A DNA stretch of 64,000 nt, from contig NZ_CP162599.1 of NCBI RefSeq assembly GCF_040958695.1, forward strand, positions 406,001 through 470,000, read 5' to 3'. The notes below the pieces were generated by a model. It saw nothing but the letters and a program-made list of their open reading frames with translations. It was not told the DNA's origin and searched no databases. Position 1 is the stretch's first letter. Every line of letters starts with the position of its first letter. This DNA comes from Ornithinibacillus sp. 4-3. Its GTDB lineage: Bacteria > Bacillota > Bacilli > Bacillales > Amphibacillaceae. Of the stretch, positions 50,381 through 59,827 are shown piece by piece. Both the position numbers and the translations under genes were made by a program.

Positions 50381-51457
50381 ATGCAAAAAGAAATTGTACT
50401 CCTTCCAGGCGACGGAATTGGTAGAGAGATAATGAATTCAGCAAAGGTAGTCTTAGATAAAGTGGCTACTCTTTATAATCATCAGTTTACTTTTCACTCA
50501 CATGCTATCGGTGGAGCTGCTTTAGATGAGCATGGTGTACCTCTTCCAGAAGAGGCCGTGCAAGCATGTAAGACAGCAGATGGTATTTTACTAGGAGCTG
50601 TTGGTGGTAAAAAATGGGAAAGTCTCCCGCCGCATTTAAGACCAGAAAAAGGTTTATTAGAGATTAGAAGTACATTAGGATTGTTTGCAAATTTACGACC
50701 AATTAAAGGTTTCTCTTCTTTACTCCATGCTTCTCCTTTGAAAGAAGAAGTCATAAAAGGAAGCGACATTTTAATCGTTCGTGAATTAACAGGTGGTCTG
50801 TACTTTGGAAAACCGAGTGAGCGTCGTGAAGACGGAGACGCTGCTATAGATACACTGTATTATCATCGCAGTGAGATTGAAAGAGTAGTAGATCATGCAT
50901 TTAAAAGCGCAATGATTCGTGATAAGCATCTTACTTCTGTAGATAAAGCAAATGTGCTTGAATCAAGTCGACTATGGAGAGAAATAGTGGAAGAGAAGAG
51001 CAAAGAATATCCAGAAGTAACTGTAGAGCATGTGCTAGTAGATGCAGCAGCAATGAAGCTGATTACAAATCCAAATAGCTTTGATGTAATGGTAACAGAA
51101 AATTTATTTGGTGATATTTTAAGTGATGAAGCATCTGTATTAACTGGATCCATTGGTTTATTACCTTCTGCTAGTTTAAATGAAGATGGTGTTGGCTTAT
51201 ATGAACCAATCCATGGTTCTGCCCCTGATATCGCAGGTAAGGGAATTGCTAATCCGTTAGGTATGATTCTTTCTGCAGCATTAATGCTACGTCATTCCTT
51301 TGAATTAGAGGAAGAAGCAAAAGCAATAGAAGATGCTGTACAAGAAGCATTAGAACAAGGATATCATACAGCAGATCTTCATATACAAAATGATGGTAAA
51401 CAAGTAGGTACAGAAGAAATGACACAGGTGGTTTTAAATATTTTATCCAAGAAATAA
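50381..51457 (+). CDS. leuB: 3-Isopropylmalate dehydrogenase
   Basis: A 358-residue NAD- and metal-dependent dehydrogenase for the third leucine-specific step. LLPGDGIGREIMNSAKVVLDKV near 7, the substrate arginines in LRPEKGLLEIRSTLGLFANLRPIKGF near 87-112, IVRELTGGLYFG near 137, TSVDKANVLESSRLWREIV near 185 and the metal aspartates in NLFGDILSDEASVLTGSIGLLPSASL near 245 are all intact. The ATG at 50381 has AAAAGGAG about 8 bases upstream; the in-frame TTG at 50357 has none. Confidence 0.97.
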   Translation: MQKEIVLLPGDGIGREIMNSAKVVLDKVATLYNHQFTFHSHAIGGAALDEHGVPLPEEAVQACKTADGILLGAVGGKKWESLPPHLRPEKGLLEIRSTLGLFANLRPIKGFSSLLHASPLKEEVIKGSDILIVRELTGGLYFGKPSERREDGDAAIDTLYYHRSEIERVVDHAFKSAMIRDKHLTSVDKANVLESSRLWREIVEEKSKEYPEVTVEHVLVDAAAMKLITNPNSFDVMVTENLFGDILSDEASVLTGSIGLLPSASLNEDGVGLYEPIHGSAPDIAGKGIANPLGMILSAALMLRHSFELEEEAKAIEDAVQEALEQGYHTADLHIQNDGKQVGTEEMTQVVLNILSKK

Positions 51458-51488
51458 CGAGATTTAGGGATAGATGGAGGTGTATCGA

Positions 51489-52895
51489 ATGACAAAAGCA
51501 AAGACAATTATTGAAAAAATTTGGGAGAAGCATGTTGTTCATCGAGAAGCAGGTAAACCAGATTTATTATATATTGATTTACATTTAATCCATGAAGTTA
51601 CTTCACCACAAGCTTTTGAAGGATTACGTTTAAATAATCGTAAGGTACGTCGCCCAGATTTAACTTACGCAACCATGGATCATAATGTTCCTACGAAAAA
51701 CCGTGAAGTAATTGAAGATGATATTGCAAGAATTCAATTAGAAGTATTGCAGAAAAACTGTGAGGAACATGGTATTGAACTATCGGATATGTTCCACCCC
51801 GATCAAGGGATTGTTCACGTAATTGGACCAGAGCTTGGTTTAACACAGCCTGGTAAAACAATTGTTTGTGGAGATAGCCATACATCGACACATGGAGCCT
51901 TTGGAGCATTGGCGTTTGGGATTGGTACAAGTGAAGTTGAGCATGTATTTGCAACACAGACATTATGGCAACAACGCCCGAAAACTTTAAAAGTGCAAGT
52001 AGATGGAAAGCTAGGACCAGGAGTAACTGCAAAAGACTTAATTTTAGCTATTATCGCTAAGTATGGAGTTAAAGTGGGTACTGGGTATGTTATGGAATAT
52101 ACTGGAGAAGCTATTCGTGACTTCACAATGGAAGAACGAATGACAGTATGTAATATGTCTATTGAAGCAGGAGCTCGTGCTGGTTTAATTAGTCCAGATG
52201 AGAAGACAGTGGAATTTTTACGTGGTAGAAGAGAGGTTCCAAAAGGTGAGGCATTTGATCAACTTGCTGAGGAATGGTTAGCTTTAGCTACAGATGAAGA
52301 TGCGACATATGATCATACAATTACTATTGATGCAACAGAGGTTGAACCACAAGTTACTTGGGGTACAAACCCAGGAATGGGGGCGCCAGTTAGTGGTTCT
52401 ACGCCAAGCTTAGATTCGGTTGAAAATAAAGAAGGTCTTAGCCGTGCATTAGAGTATATGGGATTAAAAGAAAATCAACCAATTACTTCTATTGAAATTG
52501 ACCATGTATTTATCGGATCTTGCACAAATTCTCGCTTAAGTGATTTAAAGAAAGCGGCAGAGATTGTAAGAGGTAAGAAAGTAAAAGATAGTGTAAAAGC
52601 AATTGTAGTTCCAGGATCCTTCTTAGTAAAAATGCAAGCAGAAGAAGAAGGTATTGATAAAATCTTTAAAGAGGCTGGATTTGAGTGGCGTGATGCAGGT
52701 TGTAGTATGTGCCTAGGTATGAATGATGATATTATTCCTCCAGGTGGTCGCTGTGCATCTACTTCAAACCGAAACTTTGAAGGGCGTCAAGGTAACGGAG
52801 CACGTACACATTTAGTTAGTCCAGAAATGGCAGCGGCAGCGGCAATCGAAGGACATTTCGTTGATGTACGTTATTATGCAGGAATTCTTCAATAG
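51489..52895 (+). CDS. leuC: 3-Isopropylmalate dehydratase, large subunit
   Basis: A 468-residue aconitase-family subunit that isomerises 2- to 3-isopropylmalate with LeuD. The iron-sulfur cluster cysteines are in [12 protein letters not shown] near 345 and [10 protein letters not shown] near 405-410. The active-site TMDHNVPT near 60 and [26 protein letters not shown] near 130 are typical. The ATG at 51489 follows GGAGGTG. It lies 31 bases after leuB and 12 bases before leuD. Confidence 0.97.
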   Translation: MTKAKTIIEKIWEKHVVHREAGKPDLLYIDLHLIHEVTSPQAFEGLRLNNRKVRRPDLTYATMDHNVPTKNREVIEDDIARIQLEVLQKNCEEHGIELSDMFHPDQGIVHVIGPELGLTQPGKTIVCGDSHTSTHGAFGALAFGIGTSEVEHVFATQTLWQQRPKTLKVQVDGKLGPGVTAKDLILAIIAKYGVKVGTGYVMEYTGEAIRDFTMEERMTVCNMSIEAGARAGLISPDEKTVEFLRGRREVPKGEAFDQLAEEWLALATDEDATYDHTITIDATEVEPQVTWGTNPGMGAPVSGSTPSLDSVENKEGLSRALEYMGLKENQPITSIEIDHVFIGSCTNSRLSDLKKAAEIVRGKKVKDSVKAIVVPGSFLVKMQAEEEGIDKIFKEAGFEWRDAGCSMCLGMNDDIIPPGGRCASTSNRNFEGRQGNGARTHLVSPEMAAAAAIEGHFVDVRYYAGILQ

Positions 52896-52907
52896 GAGGT
52901 GGCTTAG

Positions 52908-53489
52908 ATGGAAGCAATTAAAGAACATGTTGGGCTTGTATGTCCATTAAACCGTGAAAATATTGATACAGACCAAATCATACCGAAACAATTTTTGAAA
53001 CGAATTGAAAGAAGTGGATTCGGACAATTTTTATTCTATCATTGGCGTTTTGATGATGATGGGAATAAGCGTCCTGAGTTTCCATTGAACAATCCTAAAT
53101 ATGAGAATGCAACAATATTACTATCTGGAGATAACTTTGGATGTGGTTCTTCCCGTGAACATGCCCCGTGGTCATTATTAGATTATGGGTTTAGAGTAAT
53201 TATCGCACCAAGTTTTGCAGATATTTTCTACAATAATTCTCTGAAAAATGGTATTATTTTAATTAAGGTAGATGAAGAACAAGTAAGTAAGTGGATGGAG
53301 CAAGCTGAAAAAGGTGAGCTTGAGCTGAAAGTAAATTTAGAAACGTTAACAGTAGAAGATGGAAAGAACACAATTTCATTCGATTTCCCAGAATACCATC
53401 AACAGAATATTCTTAATGGCTGGGATGAAATTGCATTAACGCTAAAACAGGAAGATAAGATTACGGAATATGAGAAAACAGCACAATAA
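52908..53489 (+). CDS. leuD: 3-Isopropylmalate dehydratase, small subunit
   Basis: A 193-residue swivel-domain partner of LeuC. NIDTDQIIPKQFLKRIERSGFGQFLFYHWRF near 19 and DNFGCGSSREHAPWSLLDYGFRVIIAPSFADIFYNNSLKNGI near 76-117 cover the substrate-binding and interface segments. GGAGGTGG precedes the ATG. Its 3' end overlaps the longest reading of the threonine dehydratase gene by 20 bases. Confidence 0.97.
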   Translation: MEAIKEHVGLVCPLNRENIDTDQIIPKQFLKRIERSGFGQFLFYHWRFDDDGNKRPEFPLNNPKYENATILLSGDNFGCGSSREHAPWSLLDYGFRVIIAPSFADIFYNNSLKNGIILIKVDEEQVSKWMEQAEKGELELKVNLETLTVEDGKNTISFDFPEYHQQNILNGWDEIALTLKQEDKITEYEKTAQ

Positions 53490-54549
53490 TAATTTGTTAT
53501 TAACCAAGGAGTGTGGATCAATTGGGGATTATCAGTTAACAGGTGAAAGAGTATATCAAGCGGTAGAGAAGCTCAAACCCATCGTTCACCGTACACCGCT
53601 AATCACGTCGGAAACAACGAATAAAATAGTAGGAAAGCACGTCTATTTTAAAATGGAAAACCAACAGAAAACAGGTGCATTCAAATTTAGGGGAGCAACA
53701 TTTAAATTAATGCAGCTGTCGAAAAACCAGTTGAAAAAAGGAGTTATTACAGCTTCTGCTGGTAACCATGCGCAAGGAGTTGCTTATGCTGCTTCAAAAA
53801 TTGGTGTGCAGGCAACGATTTTCATGCCAGAGCAAACACCAACAGCTAAAGTAGAAGCAACGAAAACATATGGAGCAGAGGTAGTGCTAACAGGTGCTTC
53901 CTTCCAAGAAGCGTACGAAGCATCAATGAAGACTCAGCTTCAAACTGGTGCTGTATATGTTCATCCATTTGATGATTACGATATTATGGCAGGTCAAGGT
54001 ACCATTGCGATGGAAATGCTTAAACAAGAAGATCGCATTGATACATTTATTGTGCCAATTGGTGGCGGTGGATTAATTAGTGGTATTGCTGTAGCAGCAA
54101 AACATGTCAATAAGAATATTCGTATCATTGGTGTACAATCACAAAATTCTAGAGCGATGTACAATCTCTATCACAACGAAACACCAAAAGACTATGTGCC
54201 AACACGTACAATTGCAGAAGGAATAGATGTGAAAGAGCCTGGTAAGCTAACTTCGCAAGTTATTCGTGAGTATGTGGATGAAGTCGTAACTGTTACAGAC
54301 GAGGAAATCGCAGCTTCTGTTTTATATATGTTGGAACGAAATAAAACACTCATGGAAGGTGCTGGAGCTGCAGCTTTAGCTGCATTGTTTGCATACACGG
54401 ATCAAATTAAATCAAGATATTGTGGAGTTATAGTTAGTGGAGGAAATATTGATATTAGTTCTATTCCTCATATTCAAAGGTTGGCTGATAATCGTCAACA
54501 AGCGCCGAGGATGGAACCACCAAATTTTAATTCAACAGTCTCTTTATAA
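53470..54549 (+). CDS. ilvA: Threonine dehydratase without an ACT domain
   Basis: A PLP enzyme that deaminates threonine to 2-oxobutyrate, the entry to isoleucine. The PLP lysine is in KTGAFKFRGA near 60, SAGNHAQGVAYAA near 95, the glycine loop PIGGGGLISGIAV near 198, and the terminal SGGNIDISS near 330. Biosynthetic IlvA proteins continue with an ACT-like regulatory domain of roughly 80 residues or more; this one stops about 30 residues after that motif. It resembles catabolic TdcB in size, so isoleucine feedback is probably absent. The start is uncertain. ATG 53470 has no well-spaced ribosome site, whereas AAGGAG (53506-53511) is 9 bases before an in-frame ATT at 53521, immediately before the conserved region. 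Confidence 0.92.
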   Translation: MRKQHNNNLLLTKECGSIGDYQLTGERVYQAVEKLKPIVHRTPLITSETTNKIVGKHVYFKMENQQKTGAFKFRGATFKLMQLSKNQLKKGVITASAGNHAQGVAYAASKIGVQATIFMPEQTPTAKVEATKTYGAEVVLTGASFQEAYEASMKTQLQTGAVYVHPFDDYDIMAGQGTIAMEMLKQEDRIDTFIVPIGGGGLISGIAVAAKHVNKNIRIIGVQSQNSRAMYNLYHNETPKDYVPTRTIAEGIDVKEPGKLTSQVIREYVDEVVTVTDEEIAASVLYMLERNKTLMEGAGAAALAALFAYTDQIKSRYCGVIVSGGNIDISSIPHIQRLADNRQQAPRMEPPNFNSTVSL

Positions 54550-54558
54550 GGTATGAGT

Positions 54559-54595
54559 AGAAAGCGTTAGAATTATTGACGCTTTCTTTTTTTGT
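54559..54595 (+). terminator. Terminator of the ilv-leu operon
   Basis: AGAAAGCGT (54559-54567) pairs with ACGCTTTCT (54579-54587), followed by a run of T. Confidence 0.9.
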
Positions 54596-54618
54596 AAATA
54601 AAAAGATGCCCCTCACTC

Positions 54619-55149
54619 TTATCCCCTGAATTGACATTCTCTTTTCGTCACCACCGTATAATGATGCTCCTCATGAATCTTTAAAAGCTTCATTACTTGC
54701 ATAACATTAGGATATTTAGGCACTGGATCTGGATATCTTATCCAGTAGCATTGCTCTTTTGTAAGCGAACTTACACAAGCTTTCATCTTTTCTGTCTCTT
54801 CCTCCAGCAAATCCCTCAGTTCCTTAAGTGTATATTCCTTCTTCATTTTTGGTTTTAAAATAAAGGGCGCCTTCATTGTCTTTTTACGATAAATATTCTC
54901 CATATCATCTATATACCGTTTCACTTTTGGCCGGCGGAACTTCATATAAAAACATGCTATTGGCAAATAATAGGCTGAGGTAATCCGTGTCAGCTTCAGC
55001 AATAAATAACAATGGTAGATTGATTCTGCAACACTCCATTTATCAGGAACTATCCTTGTATGAATCGATGATTTAAAAAGTTCTGTGTTAAAATATTTAT
55101 TTCTCATTGTCTGGATTTCTTCAAAAAGCGGCCAAAGATCTTGATGCAT
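54619..55149 (-). CDS. DinB-like protein
   Basis: A protein of about 176 residues resembling the DinB superfamily of metal-binding four-helix bundles. VPDKWSVAESIYHCYLLLKL near 35 and the C-terminal HEEHHYTVVTK carry the expected histidines. A basic stretch RRPKVKRY lies in between. The start is uncertain. The frame is open to 55341, but the additional residues look unlike the family and are crossed by a perfect 15-bp inverted repeat, and no candidate start has a well-placed ribosome site. I use the ATG at 55149, just before the DinB-like helix. Related proteins are often thiol transferases or have unknown function. Confidence 0.65.
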   Translation of the reverse strand: MHQDLWPLFEEIQTMRNKYFNTELFKSSIHTRIVPDKWSVAESIYHCYLLLKLTRITSAYYLPIACFYMKFRRPKVKRYIDDMENIYRKKTMKAPFILKPKMKKEYTLKELRDLLEEETEKMKACVSSLTKEQCYWIRYPDPVPKYPNVMQVMKLLKIHEEHHYTVVTKRECQFRG

Positions 55150-55167
55150 GATAATCACAGAACTAAG

Positions 55168-55207
55168 TCGCATTCCTCTCACTTCTTTAGATGTGAGAGG
55201 AATGCGA
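55168..55207. repeat. Perfect 15-bp inverted repeat before the DinB-like gene
   Basis: TCGCATTCCTCTCAC (55168-55182) and GTGAGAGGAATGCGA (55193-55207) are exact reverse complements around 10 bases. No T-run follows on either side. It lies just upstream of the likely coding start. Confidence 0.8.
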
Positions 55208-55360
55208 TAGTTCCTTGCTCCTTTCATATCCGAATCCATCAAATCGTTGCAATAAAGTGAAATGTTTATCATTTCCACCTTGCACCATTCTTCTTCCTTC
55301 TCGGTTTTTAATATCAAAACTTCCTGTTGCTCTACAAGCAACGGTAAATAAAGCTATTTA

Positions 55361-55395
55361 AGTGGGTGTTCAAAAAGTCTAGTAAAAAGGATCAT
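55361..55395 (+). repeat. Half-element of the TGTTCAAAAAG repeat family
   Basis: GTGGGTGTTCAAAAAG (55362-55377) matches one arm of the palindromic repeats at 28795 and 41493. The opposite arm is missing. The downstream bases 55396-55530 hold a small perfect hairpin, GAATCTGTA with TACAGATTC (55490-55514), and nothing else I can identify. Confidence 0.6.
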
Positions 55396-55532
55396 CACCT
55401 TTTAAGAACTCGGACATCTTAGGACTGTGGTTACTCGTCCCACCGAAAACATTTGCTGCAACCTCGCATTTTAACAAAAGAATCTGTACATGGATTACAG
55501 ATTCCCAAAAACAAAGAGGCTAGAGCAAAAGA

Positions 55533-55677
55533 ATTTAGCTAAATTCCAAACATAAATTGTGCAAATAACCGCTTCGAGGGATACAGGATGTATGTCAGGG
55601 TAGGTGTTGCTCTCGTGACGTCTCAAACTACCTCTATCCTTCGCTTCATTCAAATATTGTTTGGATTTCAAGCTTAG
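55533..55677. mobile_element. 145-base palindromic element, MITE-like
   Basis: The ends are imperfect inverted repeats: TAGCTAAATTCCAAACATA at the left (from 55536) and the complement of AAGCTTGAAATCCAAACAATA at the right (to about 55675). Nested inner arms also pair: CGAGGGATACAGG (55575-55587) with CCTCTATCCTTCG (55631-55643). The core CTCGTGACGTC is shared with the mosaic repeat at 2592-2832. It encodes no protein and looks like a small non-autonomous element able to fold into one long hairpin. Confidence 0.55.
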
Positions 55678-55707
55678 TTTTTCCTTCTGTTCCAGCCTCT
55701 TCTTAGA

Positions 55708-57714
55708 TTATAAATATAATTCAAACCACCGACAGATATGACGCAAACGTTCTATTCTTAAACTAGGATCACCGCTTCGACTTAACTCATGATTTGCGTT
55801 TGGAAAACGAATAAATTCAACTTCTTTTTTCAAATGCTTTAAAGCAATGAAAAATTGTTCTCCTTGTTCAATAGGACAACGATAATCTAATTCGCCGTGC
55901 AAGATAAGCAATGGCGTATTTATATTTTTGGCGTATTTAATTGGTGAAAAGTCCCATAACTTTAATGGATCATCTAAGCGTGGTACACCTAATTCCCATT
56001 CTGTAAAGTAATGTCCAATATCACTAACACCATAGAAGCTTAACCAATTACTAATGGAGCGTTGTGTAACGGCGGCTTTAAAACGGTCTGTATGCCCGAC
56101 AATCCAATTAGTCATAAATCCTCCATAGCTACCACCAGTAACACCGAGACGACTTTCATCAATAAAGTCATAATGTGCTAATACATGGTCAACAGCTGAC
56201 ATTAAATCGGTATAATCACTTCCACCATAATCAGTACGAACGGCATCAACGAACTTTTGGCCATAGCCATGACTTCCTCGAGGGTTTGTGTATAAAACTA
56301 CATAACCTTTTGCAGCTAATAACTGCATTTCATGAAAATAAGATTGACCATACATCGCATGTGGCCCGCCATGGATTTCTAATACTAAGGGGTATTTTTC
56401 TCCTTTTTTATAATCAAATGGTTTAAGGAGCCAGCCTTGAATCTTCCATCCATCTTTTGCAGTAAACCAAATAGTTTCTGGCTCACTTAAATGTATCTCA
56501 TCTAACCATTCGCTGTTCTCATCTGTTAATTTAGCTAATTCCTTTCCTTCGACAAAGTGATAAAAGTTACACGGGTTTGTAGGCTCACTAATGCCTAAAA
56601 TAAATTGGTTAGAAGGGGGATGGTAGGAAAATCCAAAGACTTGATTATTGTTAGAATAAAGAGTCTCCATTTTCTTTTCTTTTAAATTTGTTCTATATAA
56701 ATTTGCAGAACCATGATGTGTACCTAAGAAATAAAGTGTTTCCTCATCATCTGACCAGGAAGGACCATCATAAGATTCTCCTAAACGAGTATCCCCAATT
56801 ACACTATTACCAAGTTGTACGTCCCAATTCTTACTTACTGTATCTACTTCTCCAGTTTGTACATTAATGACTATAAGTTCGGATAAAGTGGCAGAAGCGT
56901 AACTATAATCGTGATAGTAGGAAGCAATAAATTTACCACTTGGAGAAAATTTAGCATTTCTAAACATGCCATCCAATGAAACAGCTTTCTTCAATTCATT
57001 CGTTGAGCGATTTAATATGTACAGTGAATGCTGTTGTTGATAGTCGGCATCTTCATCTAAATTAGCGGTAAAAAGAATTAAATTACTATCTGGTGAAATG
57101 TCATGAAATTGATGATTTGTATTTGTCGAAGTAAGTTTTGTGAAAGTGGCTTGCTCGACATTGTAAAGTATAATTTGCTCTCGTTTCTCATCATGAAATC
57201 CTTTAGCATCAGATTTATATTTTAAGTCATTAATAATTAGGGGACTATTTGCTTTTTCTTCAGCTAATTTTTCACGTTCTTCTTTGGATAGTTCACATTG
57301 ATCCTCTACAGAATCATTCATAGCGAGTGAGGCAGAAAAGATAATATATTTTCCATCTTTTGACCAACAAGGTTTAGATGCACCATTTTGAAAAGCAGTT
57401 ATTTGCTGTGCTTCTCCGCCGGCAGTAGATAATAAACAAATTTGTAATACACCACTGCGATTAGATTGAAAAACAATTTGCGAACCATCGGGTGAAAATC
57501 GTGGATGGCTATCGCGTCCATGCTGAAATGTCCATTGTTTTGAGCTACCCTCATTTAAATTTTGCAAAAATAAATGTGATTCATATTTTTTATTATCATT
57601 TACAGTAGTTGATACATACACATAGCTATCTCCGTTTGGCGCAAATTGTGGATCACTATATACATTTAATCTTGTGAAATCAGAGGCTGTAATTGGCCTT
57701 TTGTCATTATACAT
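55708..57714 (-). CDS. S9-family serine peptidase (acylaminoacyl-peptidase / YuxL-like)
   Basis: A 668-residue prolyl-oligopeptidase-family enzyme. Residues 1-400 form a beta-propeller with TolB-like strands (FSPDGSQIVFQSNRSG near 68, ISPDSNLILFTAN near 205). The alpha/beta-hydrolase domain follows. The triad is Ser529 in GGSYGGF, Asp610 in HGELDYRC and His642 in NANHELSR. There is no signal peptide, so it probably trims short or acylated peptides in the cytoplasm. GGGAGGAG precedes the ATG. It is divergent from an oligopeptide-type ABC operon, which may supply its substrates. Confidence 0.94.
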   Translation of the reverse strand: MYNDKRPITASDFTRLNVYSDPQFAPNGDSYVYVSTTVNDNKKYESHLFLQNLNEGSSKQWTFQHGRDSHPRFSPDGSQIVFQSNRSGVLQICLLSTAGGEAQQITAFQNGASKPCWSKDGKYIIFSASLAMNDSVEDQCELSKEEREKLAEEKANSPLIINDLKYKSDAKGFHDEKREQIILYNVEQATFTKLTSTNTNHQFHDISPDSNLILFTANLDEDADYQQQHSLYILNRSTNELKKAVSLDGMFRNAKFSPSGKFIASYYHDYSYASATLSELIVINVQTGEVDTVSKNWDVQLGNSVIGDTRLGESYDGPSWSDDEETLYFLGTHHGSANLYRTNLKEKKMETLYSNNNQVFGFSYHPPSNQFILGISEPTNPCNFYHFVEGKELAKLTDENSEWLDEIHLSEPETIWFTAKDGWKIQGWLLKPFDYKKGEKYPLVLEIHGGPHAMYGQSYFHEMQLLAAKGYVVLYTNPRGSHGYGQKFVDAVRTDYGGSDYTDLMSAVDHVLAHYDFIDESRLGVTGGSYGGFMTNWIVGHTDRFKAAVTQRSISNWLSFYGVSDIGHYFTEWELGVPRLDDPLKLWDFSPIKYAKNINTPLLILHGELDYRCPIEQGEQFFIALKHLKKEVEFIRFPNANHELSRSGDPSLRIERLRHICRWFELYL

Positions 57715-58083
57715 AAAAAGAACTCCTCCCTTTTGGAATCATTTTAAATGGAAAAAATGCACTAGTCAATTATGATGATTCAGTATTATTAGTATTTTTG
57801 GCAAATTTGTTGTCCGGTAATTTAATACCTTTCACATGTTTATTCAATATGCATTCTTAATATAATATTAAAATTTGTCAATGTTTAGTTGGAATTTTTA
57901 GGAAATGTAAATGATTTGAAATAGAAAATGTTTAAAAATGTCGACTTTGCTAAAGAAGAGAGAATTTAAAAACATATTTTAAACACAAAAAGAATAGGAT
58001 ACTTACAGTTGATGGTATTGGCATTTCATAATGTGGTTTTTGATTAGGGAATTATAAAGTATTTTTTAAGAGGGGTGTAATAA
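57715..58083. promoter_or_regulatory. Divergent intergenic region with a weak CodY-like site
   Basis: This 369-base AT-rich region separates the S9 peptidase gene from the binding-protein operon. AATTTTTAGGAAATG (57893-57907) matches the CodY box at 12 of 15 positions, reasonable for peptide uptake genes but weak in such AT-rich sequence. I could not place a convincing promoter. Confidence 0.25.
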
Positions 58084-59745
58084 GTGTCAAAAACTAAAGT
58101 TCTTTTAGTAGCGATTTTATTTCTTTTTTCATTATTAATGGTGGCTTGTTCTGCTGATCCAGATGCAAAATTAAACAAAGACGAAGAAAATAATCAGCCA
58201 TCAGATAATAACTCTGGATCAACAGCAGTGAATAGTGAGACAAAACAAGGTGGAGATTTAGTAATTGCTTCAACATCTAATCCAACGATGTTTAACGAGT
58301 TTTATGCTTCGGATTCTCCAAGTAACACAATCGCGAAATTTATTTATGATAGCTTAATTAAAATTGATGAAAATTTACAACCAATACCATCCTTAGCTGA
58401 AAGCTGGGAATACAATGAAGACGAAATGAAATGGGTTTTTCATTTAAGAGAAGATGTAACATGGCATGATGGTGAACCATTTACAGCAAAAGACGTAGAA
58501 TTTACATACAACATTCCTAAACATGAAGACTATACAGGGCCTAGAACCTCCTTCTTTGCCCCAGCTGAAAAAATTGAAGCAGTTGATGATTATACAGTAG
58601 AAATTACATTTAATGAACCAGATGCAAAATTTTTACCTATTGCATTAGCATTTAATGTTTTACCCGAACATATTTTAGGCGATATTCCAGTTGCAGATTT
58701 AGGAACAGCAGATTTTAATACGAAAAACCCTATCGGTACAGGTCCATTTAAGTTTGATGAATGGAAGCAAGGACAGCATGTTCGTTTAGTAGCGAATGAT
58801 GATTATTTTGATGGTCGTCCAAATTTTGATACTATCACTTCAAAAATTGTGACAGATGATAACGCAATGCTGGCTCAATTTGAAGCAGGAGATATTGATT
58901 TTATTGACGTATCAGATGAAAATTTTAATGTAGCTCAAAAGCTTGCTGATGAAGGGAAAGCAGAATTATTAGTTGTTCCAGCAACAAACTATAACTATAT
59001 TGGATATGATTTAACAAATCCGTTGTTTGAAGACAAACGCGTACGTCAGGCATTAACACATGCTTTAAATCGGGAAGCAATTGTTGAAAATGTGCTTGAC
59101 GGAAATGCCATTGTTTCTGATTCTCCAGGACTACCATTTAGCTGGGCATATAATGAAGATGTACCTAAATTTGAATATGACCCGGAAAAAGCAAAAGCAT
59201 TATTAGAAGAAGCTGGATGGACAGATTCAGATGGGGATGGTGTTTTAGATAAAGATGGTCAGGATTTTGAATTTGAATTAAAGACGAATCAAGGGAATAA
59301 GGTTCGTGAGAAATTATTGGTTATTGCTCAAGAGCAATGGGGAGAAATTGGTGTTAAAGTAACACCAAAAGTTGTTGAATTTAGTGCGTTAAGTGCTGAA
59401 TTGAATGATAAGAATTTTGAGGCATATATTCTGGGATGGGGACTACGTGATGATCCAAGCTTATCTCCATATTTTCACTCAGAAGAAATAGAAAGCGGAT
59501 TTAACCGAGTATCATATTCTAACCCAGAATTGGATGAAGTAATGGAAAAAGGGGATAGCATTATGGACCCTGATGAGCGTGTTCAATACATTGAAGAATC
59601 ACAAGCGATTGTAGCTGAAGATCAGCCATACACATTCTTATATTACCCTAATAGGAACTTGCTTTATAGCAAACAAATTAAAAATGTATTAAGTCACTCA
59701 GGTACAGCTTATTTTGAAATTTATAAATGGTATAAAGAAGACTAA
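58084..59745 (+). CDS. Oligopeptide-type ABC solute-binding lipoprotein (family 5)
   Basis: A 553-residue extracellular binding lipoprotein (lipobox MVAC, cysteine near 22, then an Asn/Asp/Ser-rich linker). Family 5 features include GGDLVIASTSNPTMFN, WVFHLREDVTWHDGEPFTAKDVEFTY and GTGPFKFDEWKQGQHVRL. LLEEAGWTDSDGDGVLDKDGQDF near 375 is a common segment in DppA/AppA types and could bind calcium. GTG start with AAGAGGGG upstream. It is followed by two permease genes, so unlike the binding proteins at 31-35 kb it has a clear membrane partner. Confidence 0.94.
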   Translation: MSKTKVLLVAILFLFSLLMVACSADPDAKLNKDEENNQPSDNNSGSTAVNSETKQGGDLVIASTSNPTMFNEFYASDSPSNTIAKFIYDSLIKIDENLQPIPSLAESWEYNEDEMKWVFHLREDVTWHDGEPFTAKDVEFTYNIPKHEDYTGPRTSFFAPAEKIEAVDDYTVEITFNEPDAKFLPIALAFNVLPEHILGDIPVADLGTADFNTKNPIGTGPFKFDEWKQGQHVRLVANDDYFDGRPNFDTITSKIVTDDNAMLAQFEAGDIDFIDVSDENFNVAQKLADEGKAELLVVPATNYNYIGYDLTNPLFEDKRVRQALTHALNREAIVENVLDGNAIVSDSPGLPFSWAYNEDVPKFEYDPEKAKALLEEAGWTDSDGDGVLDKDGQDFEFELKTNQGNKVREKLLVIAQEQWGEIGVKVTPKVVEFSALSAELNDKNFEAYILGWGLRDDPSLSPYFHSEEIESGFNRVSYSNPELDEVMEKGDSIMDPDERVQYIEESQAIVAEDQPYTFLYYPNRNLLYSKQIKNVLSHSGTAYFEIYKWYKED

Positions 59746-59763
59746 AGCAAAAGTATTAGAAGA

Positions 59764-59798
59764 GGTTGGGCAAATCCTAGTATTTGTCCGACCCTTTT
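59764..59798 (+). terminator. Partial terminator between binding protein and permeases
   Basis: GGTTGGGCAAAT (59764-59775) pairs with ATTTGTCCGACC (59782-59793) with one wobble and is followed by TTTT. Such intercistronic hairpins allow more binding protein than permease to be made. Confidence 0.7.
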
Positions 59799-59827
59799 CC
59801 CATAAATATTGAACAGGAGAGAAGGCA

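Noticed and set aside
51691..52126. Two minus-strand frames of about 105 codons opposite leuC
   Set aside because: Both overlap each other and the secure leuC gene and have no start signals.
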